A stretch of DNA of 64,000 bases from Typhlomys cinereus (GCA_023101885.1 JALPQD010000293.1:1965861-2029860), one strand, 5' to 3'; positions 47,571 to 59,637 are shown, numbered from the stretch's first letter. A program made the numbers and translations. The notes: generated by a model from the sequence alone, not told the origin.

Positions 47571-47755
47571 AGGACTGGCAAGGTGGCTCAGTGGGTAAAG
47601 TTTCCTGTGTCCAAACCGGTGGCTTGAGTTCCTTCCTCACAGTGAAAGGAGATAACAGACTTATGAAAGTTGTCCTCTGACTTCCACACATATACTACAG
47701 AATATGCATGCTTATCTCCCCATCTCTTTGTCTTTAAAATAAATATTTAAAACTA
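47571..47755 (+). mobile_element. B2/B3-like SINE
   Basis: The tRNA-like head 'ggcaaggtggctcagtgggt', a B box that is poorly preserved (after 'ggcttgag'), and the body 'gaaaggagataacagactta' ... 'tgtcctctgacttccacac' match the rodent B2/B3 layout, followed by A/T-rich sequence. Confidence 0.7.
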
Positions 47756-48655
47756 CTCTTGAAGACACATTTTACTGACACCCCTTTAGGATTAATCCTT
47801 GTGATTTTGAAGGTAGTCTCTTGCAGAAGTGTCCCTGGGCTACAGCAAGGGAGTTTTACATTCAGTAATATCTCCCAAACAATCTTATTACTGCAATAAA
47901 ATTATTATTATTATATCTATCTGGTGCCTACACCAGTTAGAATATTGTTTCTGAGAATCTCCAGGATATATTTCTCCAGGGTATATTCTGCAAACACACA
48001 CCAGTATTGGACACACAATGACACTATTTAAAAGCAGGAGTACATGCTCCTCTGGAAATAATATATTAATAGTTTTTGTTATTCTCAGCCCTCTAGTACA
48101 AGTTGGTTACTGATTTGGGAAGATAAACACTGAAAATTAGAAAAAACTAAATAAAAGTGAGAAAGAACTCTTTCACTTTGACAGGTTCAGGTTCTCATTT
48201 GCTAATGTTTATACATAAATGTTGACTTTATTTTAGATGATTCTTTAAAGCGAAAAAAGCTACAAGACACATTTTGAAAACTATTCTTGCATAAGCTTAA
48301 AAATACTTTAGATCATTTTTCTGTCTTTTCATTGATTTCTGAAAACCTGTATAATTATTTCCTTCTTGTCCCAATATTCTATATTATTTTCTTTCTGTGA
48401 CTTTTGTATGAGAAATCTCAATTTTTAAATTTGTTTCAAAATGCTTGAGTTATACTTTACATAAAATAAAATGCATTGTTTCCTATTAATAAGGTTTGGT
48501 GTATCTTAACTCACAGTTGCACCAGGATTGCAATCAAGATGAAGGATATTCCTGTAATTCCAAAAGATCTAATGGGGCTTATTTTTCCACTCCCAGCTCA
48601 GTTAAGCACAGTCGTGATTTTTCCATCTGTATCAGCTTATTTGTGTTTCTTTTCC
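47756..48655. other. Unassigned AT-rich sequence
   Basis: No recognised gene or young repeat. Confidence 0.4.
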
Positions 48656-48990
48656 TTATTTATACATGTGTGGTGTGTATGTTTCTTTGTGTGTGAAGCA
48701 AATATAGTTTTCATGCAGATGCATGTTCACACATGTGTATGCATGCATGTGCTCATGCATGTGGAGACACAAAGCTACTTTTGATATCTTCTTTGATCAT
48801 CCTCCACTTTTTAAAGGTCGTTGTCTATAAAGTGGAATTAGACCTTGCCAACTCGCTAGTTTAGTCAGTTTTCCCTTGAGGCTCTCCTTCTCTGCCTTTC
48901 CAGTGCTGGAACTACTAGGGTCTGCTAGATCCTCCTTTTGACATGAATCCAAGTATTCGAACTCTAGTTCTCACACTTGCAGGACCTGGA
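48656..48990 (-). mobile_element. Old B3-like SINE region
   Basis: The TG-rich head on plus (48665-48775) and 'gtattcgaactctagttctc' near 48955 (the reverse-complement B box of a tRNA-derived SINE) suggest a diverged minus-strand B3/B2 SINE. Approximate limits. Confidence 0.45.
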
Positions 48991-49934
48991 TTAGTTTTTC
49001 ATCTTTATTTCTTATTAATTCTGTCTTTCTTTATCCTTTGAACCTTTCATATACAAATAAAATTATTTATACATTTTTGGTCCCACTGACCACCTTCAAA
49101 GCCCCTCCTTTCCCATTCCCACATTCTGCATTCCAGTCTGTTTTCCACATCCTATGGCATTTTTGGTCTTCTGAGCCCTATCCAGGATTCCTGCACTGGC
49201 AAGTGGCAGGACACCTGTTGTGGCACAGATGGGCTACCAGGGAGTAGACAGAACACTGTTAAGAAGCTTCCCTTCTGCAGTTTGACACCAGTAGCAAACA
49301 TTCTCCCTGGAAAGTACTGTGTCCCCTGAAATCCTCACTGGCCCATGGTGAAATACTGATAGGCCTTCTAATGTGCAAGTGTGTGGAAATAGATCTCCCT
49401 GAAGTGAGCTCCTGGATGTGGAATTCTTGCCATGTTGTAGTATAGTAGATAGCAGTACCACTTACTCCCCATAGACTCTAACATTCCTTCTGTCCCCTGT
49501 TCTGCAAGGTTTCCTGAGTCTTGGAATTGTTTTGATGTTCTGTTGAAGAATGTACACTACAGGGTCACTTATAGTCTGTGCTCTACTTAGTTGTGGTGCT
49601 CTGTAACATATATCTATATGACAACATAGTTCTTGGTTGAGTGCTGAGAATGTTTACATGGCAATTTATCTCAGGTATTTATGGCTGGTACTATGGCATC
49701 CCCTTACATTGGTATTTTGGTGGGTTTACAGGTTTTACAGTGCAAAAAAAATACCACCAAACCAAGACAAAAACAAATCAGACATTCAAAAACATTCAGA
49801 GAGGATTTGGTTACTCATGACTTTTACATACCACTATTGCACCATCAGACTCCTCTTGTAAGAGTCATTACTGTTACAGCTTACAGCAATCATAGCTGGA
49901 TGAGATCACTGATGACTTTCCCTCCCTGAATTAG
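48991..49934. other. Unassigned sequence, possible very old L1 3' UTR
   Basis: No gene is supported. Short ORFs (69-82 codons) have no recognisable features. An A-run lies at 49744-49750. The region could be ancient L1 3' UTR in the minus orientation, but I could not confirm that. Confidence 0.3.
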
Positions 49935-50110
49935 TTTAATCTACTTTAGAATTTCCTATGAATGGGAATCACAGAGAAAGTCCTTTTGGCATGTATTCTT
50001 TGCCTAGGACCACGTGTGTGAGATTCACCTACGTTAATTCTTCACCAATATTTTGTTTGTTTTCTTCAAGAGCAGCATTCCATGCTATAAATATATTGCT
50101 CTTATTTTTT
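49935..50110 (-). mobile_element. Ancient LINE-1 (L1M-type) fragment
   Basis: The order 'tatgaatgggaatcacag' ... 'gagattcacctacgtta' ... 'cagcattccatgctata' resembles the antisense 3' region of old mammalian L1 families, from general memory of that layout. Highly diverged. Confidence 0.4.
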
Positions 50111-50164
50111 TTGTTTTTACCACCTTGCACAGTAGCTATTATGCCATGATGCATAAAGTTTTGC

Positions 50165-50288
50165 TAGTACTCATCTACCACTTGAATAGCATAGACTTCC
50201 ATCTCATTGTGATATTTAGATATTGATAGTGCTCATCTACCACTTGAATAGTATAGACTTCCATCTCATTGTGGTATTTAGATACTGA
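50165..50288 (+). repeat. 62-bp tandem duplication
   Basis: Copies 50165-50226 and 50227-50288 differ at about five positions. They contain 'catctaccacttgaatag' and 'catctcattgtg'. Confidence 0.9.
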
Positions 50289-50611
50289 GTTGCTTCATCG
50301 CTAGAACATGTATGTATTAAATTTAATAAGAACCTGTCAATTCTATAAAGCAGTCATTTCAATTTACAATTCTTACTGAACATACATGTTTACATACATT
50401 GCATACATGTAAACATACAGCATTCGGTTTTATTCCATGTGTTTCTGTCTTCAAAAATTTTATCCATTAAATATGAAGTGACATTTTACTATCACCTTAA
50501 TATATGTTCCTTAATGATTAATGGTTTTGAATATTTTTGATATGCTGATTTTCATGTGGTTGATAATTGTGTAATATTTCTGTTTTTTTTGGCAACTTCA
50601 TATATTATATA
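50289..50611. other. Unassigned AT-rich sequence
   Basis: Nothing recognised. Confidence 0.4.
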
Positions 50612-50652
50612 GGGCTAGAGAGATGGCTCAGGGGTTAAGACTCTGCCTCACA
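50612..50652 (+). mobile_element. Truncated ID-headed SINE (head only)
   Basis: 'gggctagagagatggctcag' to 'gactctgcctcacat' then switches to AT-rich sequence. It shares the head variant with 12166-12238. Confidence 0.75.
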
Positions 50653-50679
50653 TATATTTATATAATGTATATCAGGTAA

Positions 50680-51115
50680 ATGCAAATTAAAGTAAATGGA
50701 GATTGCATCTCAACTCCAGTCAAAATGTCTGCCATTAAGAAAGCAAAGGATGCAAAACACTGACAAGAATGTGAGGAAAGCAGAACGTCAATTAGCTGTT
50801 GGTAGGAACTAAAGTGGGCTGCTAAACTAAAGTTGCCCTGCTTCCAAGGAATCTAAGTCAGCGTGCCACAGAGGTAAATGTACATCAATATTTGTTACTA
50901 CATTATTCATAATAACTAAGACAGAAAGACAGAGAGGCAGCCTAGATACCTATTGATGAATGATTGGATTTTTTAAATGTTACACATATACACATACACA
51001 ATGGGGTTTTCTTCATTCCATGAAGAATGATCAAATTATGTCTTTTACAGGAAATAGATGGAACAAGAGGCCATCACAGGAAGCTAATAACCCAGAATTA
51101 AATAAAAACAATTAT
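50680..51115 (+). mobile_element. Old LINE-1 fragment, ORF2 C-terminus to 3' UTR
   Basis: Segments 'aggtaaatgcaaattaaa', 'ctccagtcaaaatgtctgcc', 'gcctagatacctattgatga' and 'gaaatagatggaac' are all recognisable as the old L1 ORF2 C-terminal region, strongly diverged and without a reading frame. Confidence 0.7.
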
Positions 51116-51151
51116 TAACTTTTATTTCATATGCATAACTTATATTTATCT

Positions 51152-51396
51152 ATTTTTTGTGTGTATTCATGCATATATCAGAGAACATTGTTGGTTCCTG
51201 TGGAGGACCAAGGATGACTTTGGGAATAATCCTGGATTGTTTGCTTTGTTCTGGGATTTCCCAGCCTCCTTCTATCAGGGCTTGAAGCATAGACCACAGA
51301 CATTTCTGACTGATCTTTTTACATGGGATCAGGTATCCAAACTCAATTCCTCACATGTGAGGCTGAGTTTTCACCCCTGAGCCATTTCTCCAGGCC
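51152..51396 (-). mobile_element. Older member of the ID-headed long SINE family
   Basis: Minus-strand element with the head 'ggcctggagaaatggctcag' (51396-51377). Its body is colinear with 34215-34490 ('ggaggaccaaggatgacttt' on plus) and it is clearly older than the copies with intact EcoRI-like 'gaattc' blocks. Confidence 0.75.
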
Positions 51397-51684
51397 TCAC
51401 ATATATGACAAAAGAGTAGAAGGTGGACTGAGAAAAGAGTGGAAAGGAGAACTGATTGGGACAACAAGATTGGGACAATAATTTAGAGAAAGATAAATAT
51501 AAATACATATATTTTCTTATGTAAATACACATGTATTTGTATACCTATCTGTATCTATATAGATGATAGGTAGATATGTAATATGAGAATATAAGAGTGA
51601 CCATGGACTGCCTGAGTGGCAGACCAGCAGGAAAAGAATAAGATCAGGCAGAGCGTCAGTAGGAGACAGATATGAGGAAAGCAT
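51397..51684. other. Unassigned purine-rich sequence
   Basis: Purine-rich sequence (51418-51500) may be an L1 3' UTR remnant. Not confirmed. Confidence 0.3.

Positions 51685-51747
<63 letters not shown>
51685..51747 (+). repeat. (TA)n(TG)n microsatellite
   Basis: About nine TA units followed by about twenty TG units. Confidence 0.95.
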
Positions 51748-51748
<1 letters not shown>

Positions 51749-52091
51749 TGGAAATGTTATAGTGAAACACACTGCTTTGTGGATTATTTAAAAGAATAAT
51801 AAAACAAACAAACATCTAACTTAGGCATTTTTTTGTTGATACCAAAAACTGTGCTTTCCCATCTCTATCTTAACAAGTTCATATTGAAGACAGTAGTTAA
51901 AGAAAGTTATCTCCATCTTAATTAAGAATCAATGTTCATTGAAAGAGTATCAGGCAATTATGTAAAATGTTCCTCCTCCAAGTAACAGGAGATATATATG
52001 CATGGATGGTTTAGGAAGTTGTTTCCGTATGGTAATTTTGGCCATAATAAGTCAGCTTTACAGAGGTTCTATATTTCACTTTTTAAAAACA

Positions 52092-52391
52092 TTTTTGCAT
52101 GTATTTTTGTTTCTCTCTCTCTCTGTCTCTCTGTCTCTGTGTGTGTGTGGGGGGGGCACTTATCAGAGGGCACTGTGCATCCTTGTGGATGCCCAAGGGT
52201 GACAACTTCAAGAACCACCCTGTTTCATATTACCTCCTCTTTGCTTTACTCTGGAGTTTCCCAGTTTCTAGGATGGGAGATATAGCCCTCTGCTATTTCT
52301 GCCTGGTGCTTTTACATGGGATCCAGGATCTGAATTCAGGACCTTCTCTTTGGGAGGCAGAGTGTTAATATCTGAGCCATCTCTCCAGCCT
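52092..52391 (-). mobile_element. Older member of the ID-headed long SINE family
   Basis: Minus-strand head 'ggctggagagatggctcaga' at 52390-52371, B box near 52336, body, and a CT/GT-rich segment at 52110-52155. Intermediate divergence. ORFs on plus are shadows. Confidence 0.8.
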
Positions 52392-52526
52392 GAGGTTTTC
52401 CATTTCAATGATAGTCATTGCACACATAGAAATATTATTCCTTTGTACAGGAATAAGTTCATAGCCTGATTAGCTATACTGTTTTCATTCTGAACACATC
52501 AGTAGAGGGTACTATACTATGTTAGT

Positions 52527-52536
52527 TGCCACATCT
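52527..52536 (+). repeat. Target-site duplication, left copy
   Basis: tgccacatct, repeated at 53195-53204. Confidence 0.85.
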
Positions 52537-53194
52537 CTTTTTTTTATTTCTTTCTTTACTTTTTCCACTCATACAAACTTAATAGGTACCCTGGTCCCCT
52601 CCCTCCCTCCAGCCCTCCCCACGCCCCCTTGCTCCCTCCCCTCTTTTCCCCTTCCTTCCTATCTTTCTCCCACTGCCCCCTCCCCCTCATTTCTGGAGCA
52701 TCCTTTAGTGTGCATGGCTAACTTCCCTCTGGGTCCTCCACTCTGATGAGGTATTAGGACTCAGTAGCATTGCCTAGAGCCCTTCCTTGTGTTCCCCTTT
52801 AGTATAGGAACACTATTGTGGCTGATAATCCCTTGCCTCTAAGGAGCCTATTGCCTGTGATCCATGTTAGACTTTGGGGGGTCAATGATATGTTGCTCAT
52901 TACGCAGGTCATGCAAAGTCCTATTATGGTTACTTCGGCCCTAACTTGTGAGAACTATCTTGCATATCGTTGCTCCTCCCCATCTTTAAGCTCTTACAAT
53001 CTTACTGCCCCCTCTTTCGCAAATCTTCCTGAGCTTCAGGATGGGGAGAGATTAGGCTGGCCTGGTTCCAGGTGATTAATGTAGGGTCTCTGATGTTCTG
53101 AATTATGGTGTGTTGTTTTTTTTTCTTCCAGTTTTGCTGCTCCTGCACCGCCCTTGGCTCCATCCTGATGGGTATTAGATTTCACCCCCTAGTG
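52537..53194 (-). mobile_element. LINE-1 3' UTR fragment, 5'-truncated
   Basis: The reverse complement matches the L1 3' UTR from about 29500 to the end, with the G-rich tract at 52595-52690 (as pyrimidines) and a T-rich A-tail equivalent at 52537-52560. A 10-bp target-site duplication flanks it. More diverged than 44808-45340. Confidence 0.9.
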
Positions 53195-53204
53195 TGCCAC
53201 ATCT

Positions 53205-54804
53205 GTTAAGAAGCATACTGAAGCACATAGACTCTTTCCCTGAATAGTGTTGTTAAATACAAATAATATATATATAAACATTGTAATAAAATTGCATTTA
53301 TAGAACTGTAAAATATTTTTAAAAATAAAAATTTGAGATATTGTTCAACACATGCTTCTTTATTAATATTATATAAAAAGCTCCAGGAACATATCTAATA
53401 AGAATATGTAATTTTAAAGCAGTGACAAGTAAGCAGAGTGTTTTGAAATGTCTGCAGTGACAACATATGTCAATATGTTTTATTGATAATAGCATCATAG
53501 AGGCGACTAGTTCTCTTGTGTGCGTATTGATTTAATTCATTATAAAAGGAAATGTTTGGTTTCTACTAAAGATTAATTAGTAAAGGTGAAATATTTTTTC
53601 TTATTATAGTTTGCTATTTCCTTACATTCTATTAATGAATGCCTGGTTATTAATCTTCTGCTTAATACCACGATATTCTTAATGCCTTTCAGACTTTTTA
53701 GACTCTATTGAGTGTTGACTGTGTTCTAAAAAAAAAAGGTGCACTACATTGTCTTAATAAATATGTGCAGTAATTTATTTATTTTTACAATTTTGTAGAA
53801 TCATTTTTCCTTTACAAACAGTCAGTTGAGGATAAATCCAAGAGATCATAGAAGGAAGAAGCTTGTGTAAATGGATCGCAAGACAAGACAATTTATATAG
53901 TAAATGGTAAAATCAAAGGGGAAAATCTGATGTCTGAAATTGCAAAGGTTCATGTATTCCTTGTACTTACTTGTGGATATCTATAGAAACATTTTTTTCT
54001 AATTCTGCTTTATAAAATAAGCACAGGAAGGTATAATGATGTTTTTTGTACAAAGAATAAAAATTAGAACTCAGGTGTTCAGAAGTTTATATTTCTTTTT
54101 TCTCTTCAAAGGCAAACACACACATATACACACATGCACAAACTTGCACACGCACACACACACATCTATACATACCATAGCCTCCACCATCTGGTGATTG
54201 CTGCCATTTAAGAAAATGTTCTTTCTAAATAGTCCCATGACAGAGTGCCAATCCTCTGGAAACTGCCACATTAGAAAAATATTTTCTCAAGAGATCACAG
54301 AAAGCTATTCCCCCATGAGAAGTCAATGATGAGTAGAATTATCTCCATCTGCTGACTGATGCCAAGGCTGGGTGGTATTGCATAACTTTCACAGAAGTCA
54401 GAAGAGTAGGAAAATGTTCACATCTGAGAGTCAAGTTCACCTACTCAACTATGTACAGCTTTACATAGAATCCTTTAATCATGGGTAGAAAAGGAATAAA
54501 AGAAGGCAAGATATTATGTAGATGAAGACATTGCTCTTGTAACTAAAGCTTCCAGGCCAATGCTGCCAGTATTAACTGTCTATCAACCGTCAATGGAGCA
54601 AAGAACAGTAGATTCATAACAATTCAAAACTGGGTCAACAACTGGTATTTGTGCTGTCAAATTGTCCTAAACATTTTGTCTAAACATTGAAGTTTGAAAA
54701 GGATTCTTTTAGGAAGAGTTGGCATTTTAATAAATTTTAGATATTAGTACAAGTGAAAGACAGGGTTTTTAATGACTTTGTAGGCTTATCGAGGTTTTTG
54801 TGGT
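53205..54804. other. AT-rich stretch, mostly unassigned
   Basis: No gene is supported. An (CA)-rich patch lies at 54112-54166, and poly(A) at 53730-53739. Confidence 0.45.
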
Positions 54805-55200
54805 TGATGATTCTGGTTACAGTTTATAGTCCTGCTTGGCAGGAAGTTTCATACTATTGTCAGGAGCTGAGGAACTATATCCACAGAAAGAGCTGAGAGG
54901 ACCCGCTTTCTCTCTTTCCAGAATGCTTGTATACCATCATGTTGAAATACGCCAAACTTTTGCACCATCTCTCTGCATCCTATCCACCTACCCAGGGAAT
55001 AATGCCACCTGCTATGTGCTCGTTCTCACCACATCAATTACACAATGCCCCACAGGCTTGCTTAAGGGTTTCCTTAACTACTAACTCTTAAAAAAATAGT
55101 ATAGACTGTGCCCAGAGTACAGCCTATAATTGTCAAGTTGACACATGTATCTAATTGGCATGTTCCACTGCTTTGTCAACTTGACACATAAACACTTTGC
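54805..55200 (+). repeat. RMER-like repeat with terminal inverted motif
   Basis: It starts 'tctggttacagtttatag' and has the 'gtcctgcttggcagg' block seen at 46350 and 40410. It ends in two 'gtcaa(g/c)ttgacac' motifs (about 55133 and 55178). An 82-codon ORF is incidental. Confidence 0.5.
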
Positions 55201-55233
55201 TTTTAAGCCATAACTCTTAGTCTTTGTTGAATA

Positions 55234-55302
55234 GACAGAGAGAGAGAGAGAGAGACAGAGACAGACAGAGAGACAGAAAGACATAGAGAGAAAGAGAGAG
55301 AA
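55234..55302 (+). repeat. (AG)n microsatellite
   Basis: Interrupted GA/CAGA-rich tract. The Ser/Leu/Cys-rich minus-strand ORF is an artefact. Confidence 0.9.
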
Positions 55303-57107
55303 AATATAAGGCATAAAACAAACATAGTGGAGGTAGCTCTTTTCTTTCACCATGTGAACTGGAGATTGAATTAGGTTGCCAGTTTTTAAACAGATGCCTT
55401 ATGTGCTGAGTAATCTTCCTGATCTGTACTCATTCCATAGATACTATATTCTTCTTGAGATATAAAATATATTGTATTCAATTTTAAGGTTCTCTTGGTT
55501 CAAGATTAAAATTTTTATACAAACTTGATAAGATTTAGAGTAACCAAATTAAAAAAAAACATTTGGGGGTTTACAAAGTTTTAGTAACTGAATTGAGATA
55601 CTTAGGGAAAAAGAAGAATTGATTGGCATCAAAGAACAGTTCAAAATTTCAAAGCAATGAATGAAAATTTTTATAATAGGAAGCATCAAAAAGACACTCT
55701 TAACAGTGTCTAAGGCAATTGCAGTATCTAAGGCAATTGTAGAGTGAAGTTCATCATGGTTATTTGCTTATGATGGTGAGTCATAACATTTCCTAATTAG
55801 CAATAAAGTCAAACAAACTAGGGAAGTGATGGTTATAATCCTTATTTCATAAATGAGTGGTAAAAGCTAGAGGTGACAATGAGAAGTTTTAACAGATGAT
55901 TATAATAGCAATTTTGTTTCACTAAAAAGACTTTAGTCATCAAAGAGATGATAGAACCAGCAATAGTGTTTTGGACTTGGTAGTCATACAGATAAAAGAA
56001 GAAAGTATGACATCGCAGAGAAAGAGAGGAGAGAAATGGAAAACAAACCAAGTGATGAAAGTGGGCAAGGTCTGGGAGAAAGAGAGACAGACAAATGCTC
56101 CTTCTAGCTGATTTGAGAAATTCAGATTTTCATTAATTCCCCTTGCTGGTCAATTTGTGAAAACAGAATAAGATTATAATACCTTGAGGATTTAGTGTAA
56201 AATAAGAAACTGGCTAAAAAAGTTATGCTTAATTTTTGAGAATTACTCCTATTTAAAGATAAAAGTATGATACAATCAAGATCTTTTTTTATTATTATTT
56301 TTAGGTTGTTGGACGAGGGATAGGTTCAAGAAAAAGAAAAAAATGAGAGGAGTGATTAGGGAAAGTTCCAGAGAAGAGAATAAGCCTGTAATCGATACAA
56401 AGGTCATAATGGGAGGAGCTTGGAGATAACAATCTTCTGGAACGAATAATGACCTGAGACCCTACAATTCTCCCTTGGGACAAGATTTAACCAGCCATTG
56501 GCTGTGGTAACAGATGGGAGGCAACTGTAGAAGTCACACTGCCTTGGCAGTGAGGAACCTAACCCAAACTGGAAACCCATCAAGAGACTACTGTGTGGCT
56601 ATTAGTGAATCAGTTCTGACAGACAATTATTTGTTTGTTGTCTCTTTCTTTATGTCTTTATCTACTCTTTATATAATATATCTAGCCAAGGCTGATATTG
56701 CACTTGCAACTAAGGGCAAATTTGAATCTTGTTGTTTGTTGTTTGTTTGCTTGCTCGCTTTTTAATGTGGTCTTGGGGATCAAAGATAAGGCTTTCTATC
56801 CAAAAAGAGATTTTTTTTTAATCAAAAGAGAATTTTAAAAAATATTTGAACAAACAAGTATCTAAAACGTCAAGAATTTCTGTGGTTGTTCAAGTGAACT
56901 TCATTTTTTTTTTAAAAGCAACCTAAATATATCTTTTTTCTTAAATTACATTAAATTAGTACTTTTTGTATTTTTGATAATTTGGTAATTTGATTTTGGT
57001 AAAATAAATATTACTTGTTTGTAATCAAGCAAGCTCTAACTCCGAATTTATAATTAGAATAGAGTAAAAGTTAAATATTTTTTATGGTATGCACGATTTT
57101 TAAAATT
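55303..57107. other. Long stretch without recognised elements
   Basis: 1.8 kb with no supported gene. T-runs at about 56284 and 56811, and a near-exact 17-bp doublet (taaggcaattg) at 55709-55741. Confidence 0.45.
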
Positions 57108-57123
57108 AAAAGCAATGAAAACA

Positions 57124-57319
57124 GGGGCTGGAGAGGTGGCTCAGGGGTTAAGCCTCTGCCTTGCAGGCGGAAGGTCCTGAGTTTGGATCCTAGACCCCAT
57201 GTATAGATGCCGGGCGGAAGCCTGGTGAATCCCGGGGCAGAGCCTGTGAATCCCCGGGCAGAGTAAACAAGGAGGAGGTGGAGGTGTCCATGGTGGTTCC
57301 CAAATTCGTCCGTGGTTCT

Positions 57320-57380
<61 letters not shown>

Positions 57381-57431
57381 TACACACACGCACACACTGC
57401 ATACGCGCACAATTGAAAAAATAATAATAAA
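57124..57431 (+). mobile_element. Long ID-headed SINE, copy 7, with expanded CA tract
   Basis: Head ggggctggagaggtggctca, B box about 57176-57188, a body with an internal 'gaatcccggggcagagcctg' variant, 'cccaaattcgtccgtggttc', a (CA) run at 57322-57376, then 'caattgaaaaaataat' and the tail. A perfect 16-bp target-site duplication (aaaagcaatgaaaaca) lies at 57108-57123 and 57432-57447. Confidence 0.95.
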
Positions 57432-57447
57432 AAAAGCAATGAAAACA

Positions 57448-58019
57448 AAATTGTATAAGCAATACTCTACCCAGGAGAACAAGCTATTTGAAAACAGTTT
57501 GTATTTAAAAAAAAGCACCAATTACAAGTGATATTTGATGTTTTATTTCAATTTATTCCAGTGAATACTTCTGTGGAAATCAGTCTGAATTTTTTGCTTG
57601 AAGGTATTCAATTAAAAAATCTCATTTTTATTGCTGTTTTATAAATGATGAAAACATTCTTGTTGTTAATTCACCAGACTATACTCATTAAGCTATGCCT
57701 CCATTGAACATGCACAACAAAATGGGTTCCCTGCCAAGCGATAATGATTTCAAATTTCATGATTACATTTTTCAGATTATATCTTTCTATTTCTCTACCT
57801 GTAAAATATACAGAAACATATGTATCTGCAATCATACTCATTTGTATTTCAGCAGAGATATGACATGATATGTAACATTAGGCCCTTGCATTCATTAATT
57901 TTTTTACATCTACCATCAGACATAAACAAATTACATTCCTTTTTGAACTTATGAAATTATTTAAATATGAAAATAACTTATGTTATTTTTTATTAAATTT
58001 TATAGTAACAAAATAAGTT
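57448..58019. other. Unassigned AT-rich sequence
   Basis: No recognised element. Confidence 0.4.
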
Positions 58020-58470
58020 TGTCCTTGACCTTTTCCTTCTGCACCCCCTTACGTATTCCACTCTCTCTTTAATTCATCAATCCAACCATCTCCCTTTTAT
58101 TCTCATGTTCCTCTGCATGTGTGGACCAGAAGGAATTTTGGGGGCACATGTACTAGCATAAATCAAGTCCAGTGTACATTTACTCTGTGTTGTCCTCCAG
58201 TGGGAATACTTGAAGGTAGGGAAGCTTCCCATCTTTTGATTTTCTTCTCTATGGGGGAATGCTGCTACATTAGTCTTTGTGTAGATCTGAGGGTAGCAGG
58301 TATCAGTGCAGTGAGACCTGGATGCATCAACCCTGTCCTGACTAGAGTGTTGTGGCAGGCAATACTCCCCATCTGTAGGCTCTTACAATCTTACTATCCC
58401 TTTCCTCACTGGTGCTCTGAACCTTGGGAAGAGGAATGATTTTGGTGAACTGTTTAGGGCTGAATATTTC
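58020..58470 (-). mobile_element. Old LINE-1 3' UTR fragment
   Basis: 'gctcttacaatcttactatc' at 58378-58397 corresponds to the 'gctcttacaatcttaccgcc' block found in the antisense young L1 tails (45228, 22904). The remaining sequence is too diverged from the young 3' UTR for a base-by-base match. Likely an older L1 family, minus strand. Confidence 0.55.
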
Positions 58471-58581
58471 AAGTACATAAAATCATTCAGTAAGCAACCA
58501 CAATCTTATAAGTTTTAGAAAAAACATTTGGATACTAATCTTCATTATTCTAAAATGATATCTTATTAGAAAGTAAGAGGA

Positions 58582-58672
58582 AGTCTAGGGATGTGCTGTG
58601 CTGTTACAGCATTTGCCTGTGCAAGAGACTTGGTTTAATCACCAGCACTAAAAACAACAAAATAGAATCAAT
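58582..58672 (+). mobile_element. Old tRNA-derived SINE fragment
   Basis: 'ggggatgtgctgtgct'-like head, 'ttgcctgtgcaagagacttg', and 'caccagcac' followed by A-rich sequence match an ID/B2-type SINE with a decayed B box. Confidence 0.5.
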
Positions 58673-59637
58673 TAAATTTAAACCTTACTAGGCAAAGTTA
58701 GGAACTGAGCTACAGCCATTAGTTCAATAACATAATTGAAATGCTTGTATCTTCTCATATCACATTCATGTTTAAGAGGAGTGATCTTTGATGCGATTTT
58801 AGAAATTTTCAGACTTTTATAGCAATTGCAATTATTGCCATGTATGCCCTATGTTTGCATGATGGCAAATTAATTAAGAGTTTGATGGAACTGTTACTAA
58901 TGATCATTCTTGAAGTCCTCCTAAAAGTAACATGTTCAACAATATTACTCAAAGATAAAATTGCCTGGTACATGATATTATTCAAGGAAAGAAATAACTG
59001 TGTAAATAAGTCAAATGCTTCCCAATTCCTTAGAGTAATATAACCACTATGTACATTAATTAACATATTAGTATTTTTTTTCTTGTATGACACACACAAA
59101 AATATCATCATTGATTGCAGTTATCCTGATAGCAGATAGCCAGTGTGAACAGCAGCAGGCAACAGGACCAATTCATGTCTCAAAAACAGAAGAACAGTTT
59201 AGGAAATGGTGACCATGGTGACAAGCAGTATAGCAATATCCTGGAAGGTTGAAACATCTGCTGTGAATTGTATTCAAATATTATTTGTTAGGTTGGCACT
59301 TTAGAAACAATTATGGAACATTCTTTCACTGGACTTTGAAACTAAATTATTTACTGAAATAGAGCAGGTGCTGAAATTCAAGGATGGAGGCATATTCTTC
59401 AACCAAGCATCTTTGCGCTCTACAATCCCATTGTCTGACTCTGTGACAGATTCAGGCAAGTGGAATGCATGACAGAATCTTTGAAGCTGAATGTTCATAA
59501 ATATTTTGGCTCTCACCAACATGGAACAGATTATTTGTAGTGTAATCAAGAAGTAAATATTGCAATATTACACAATGAACCAAGCAGGCAGAGAAAATTG
59601 TGATAGACTGCTCCAGACACAAAAGAAGAATCACTCT
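58673..59637. other. Unassigned AT-rich sequence
   Basis: No recognised gene. Overlapping ORFs on opposite strands at 58809-59111 have no recognisable features. Confidence 0.4.
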
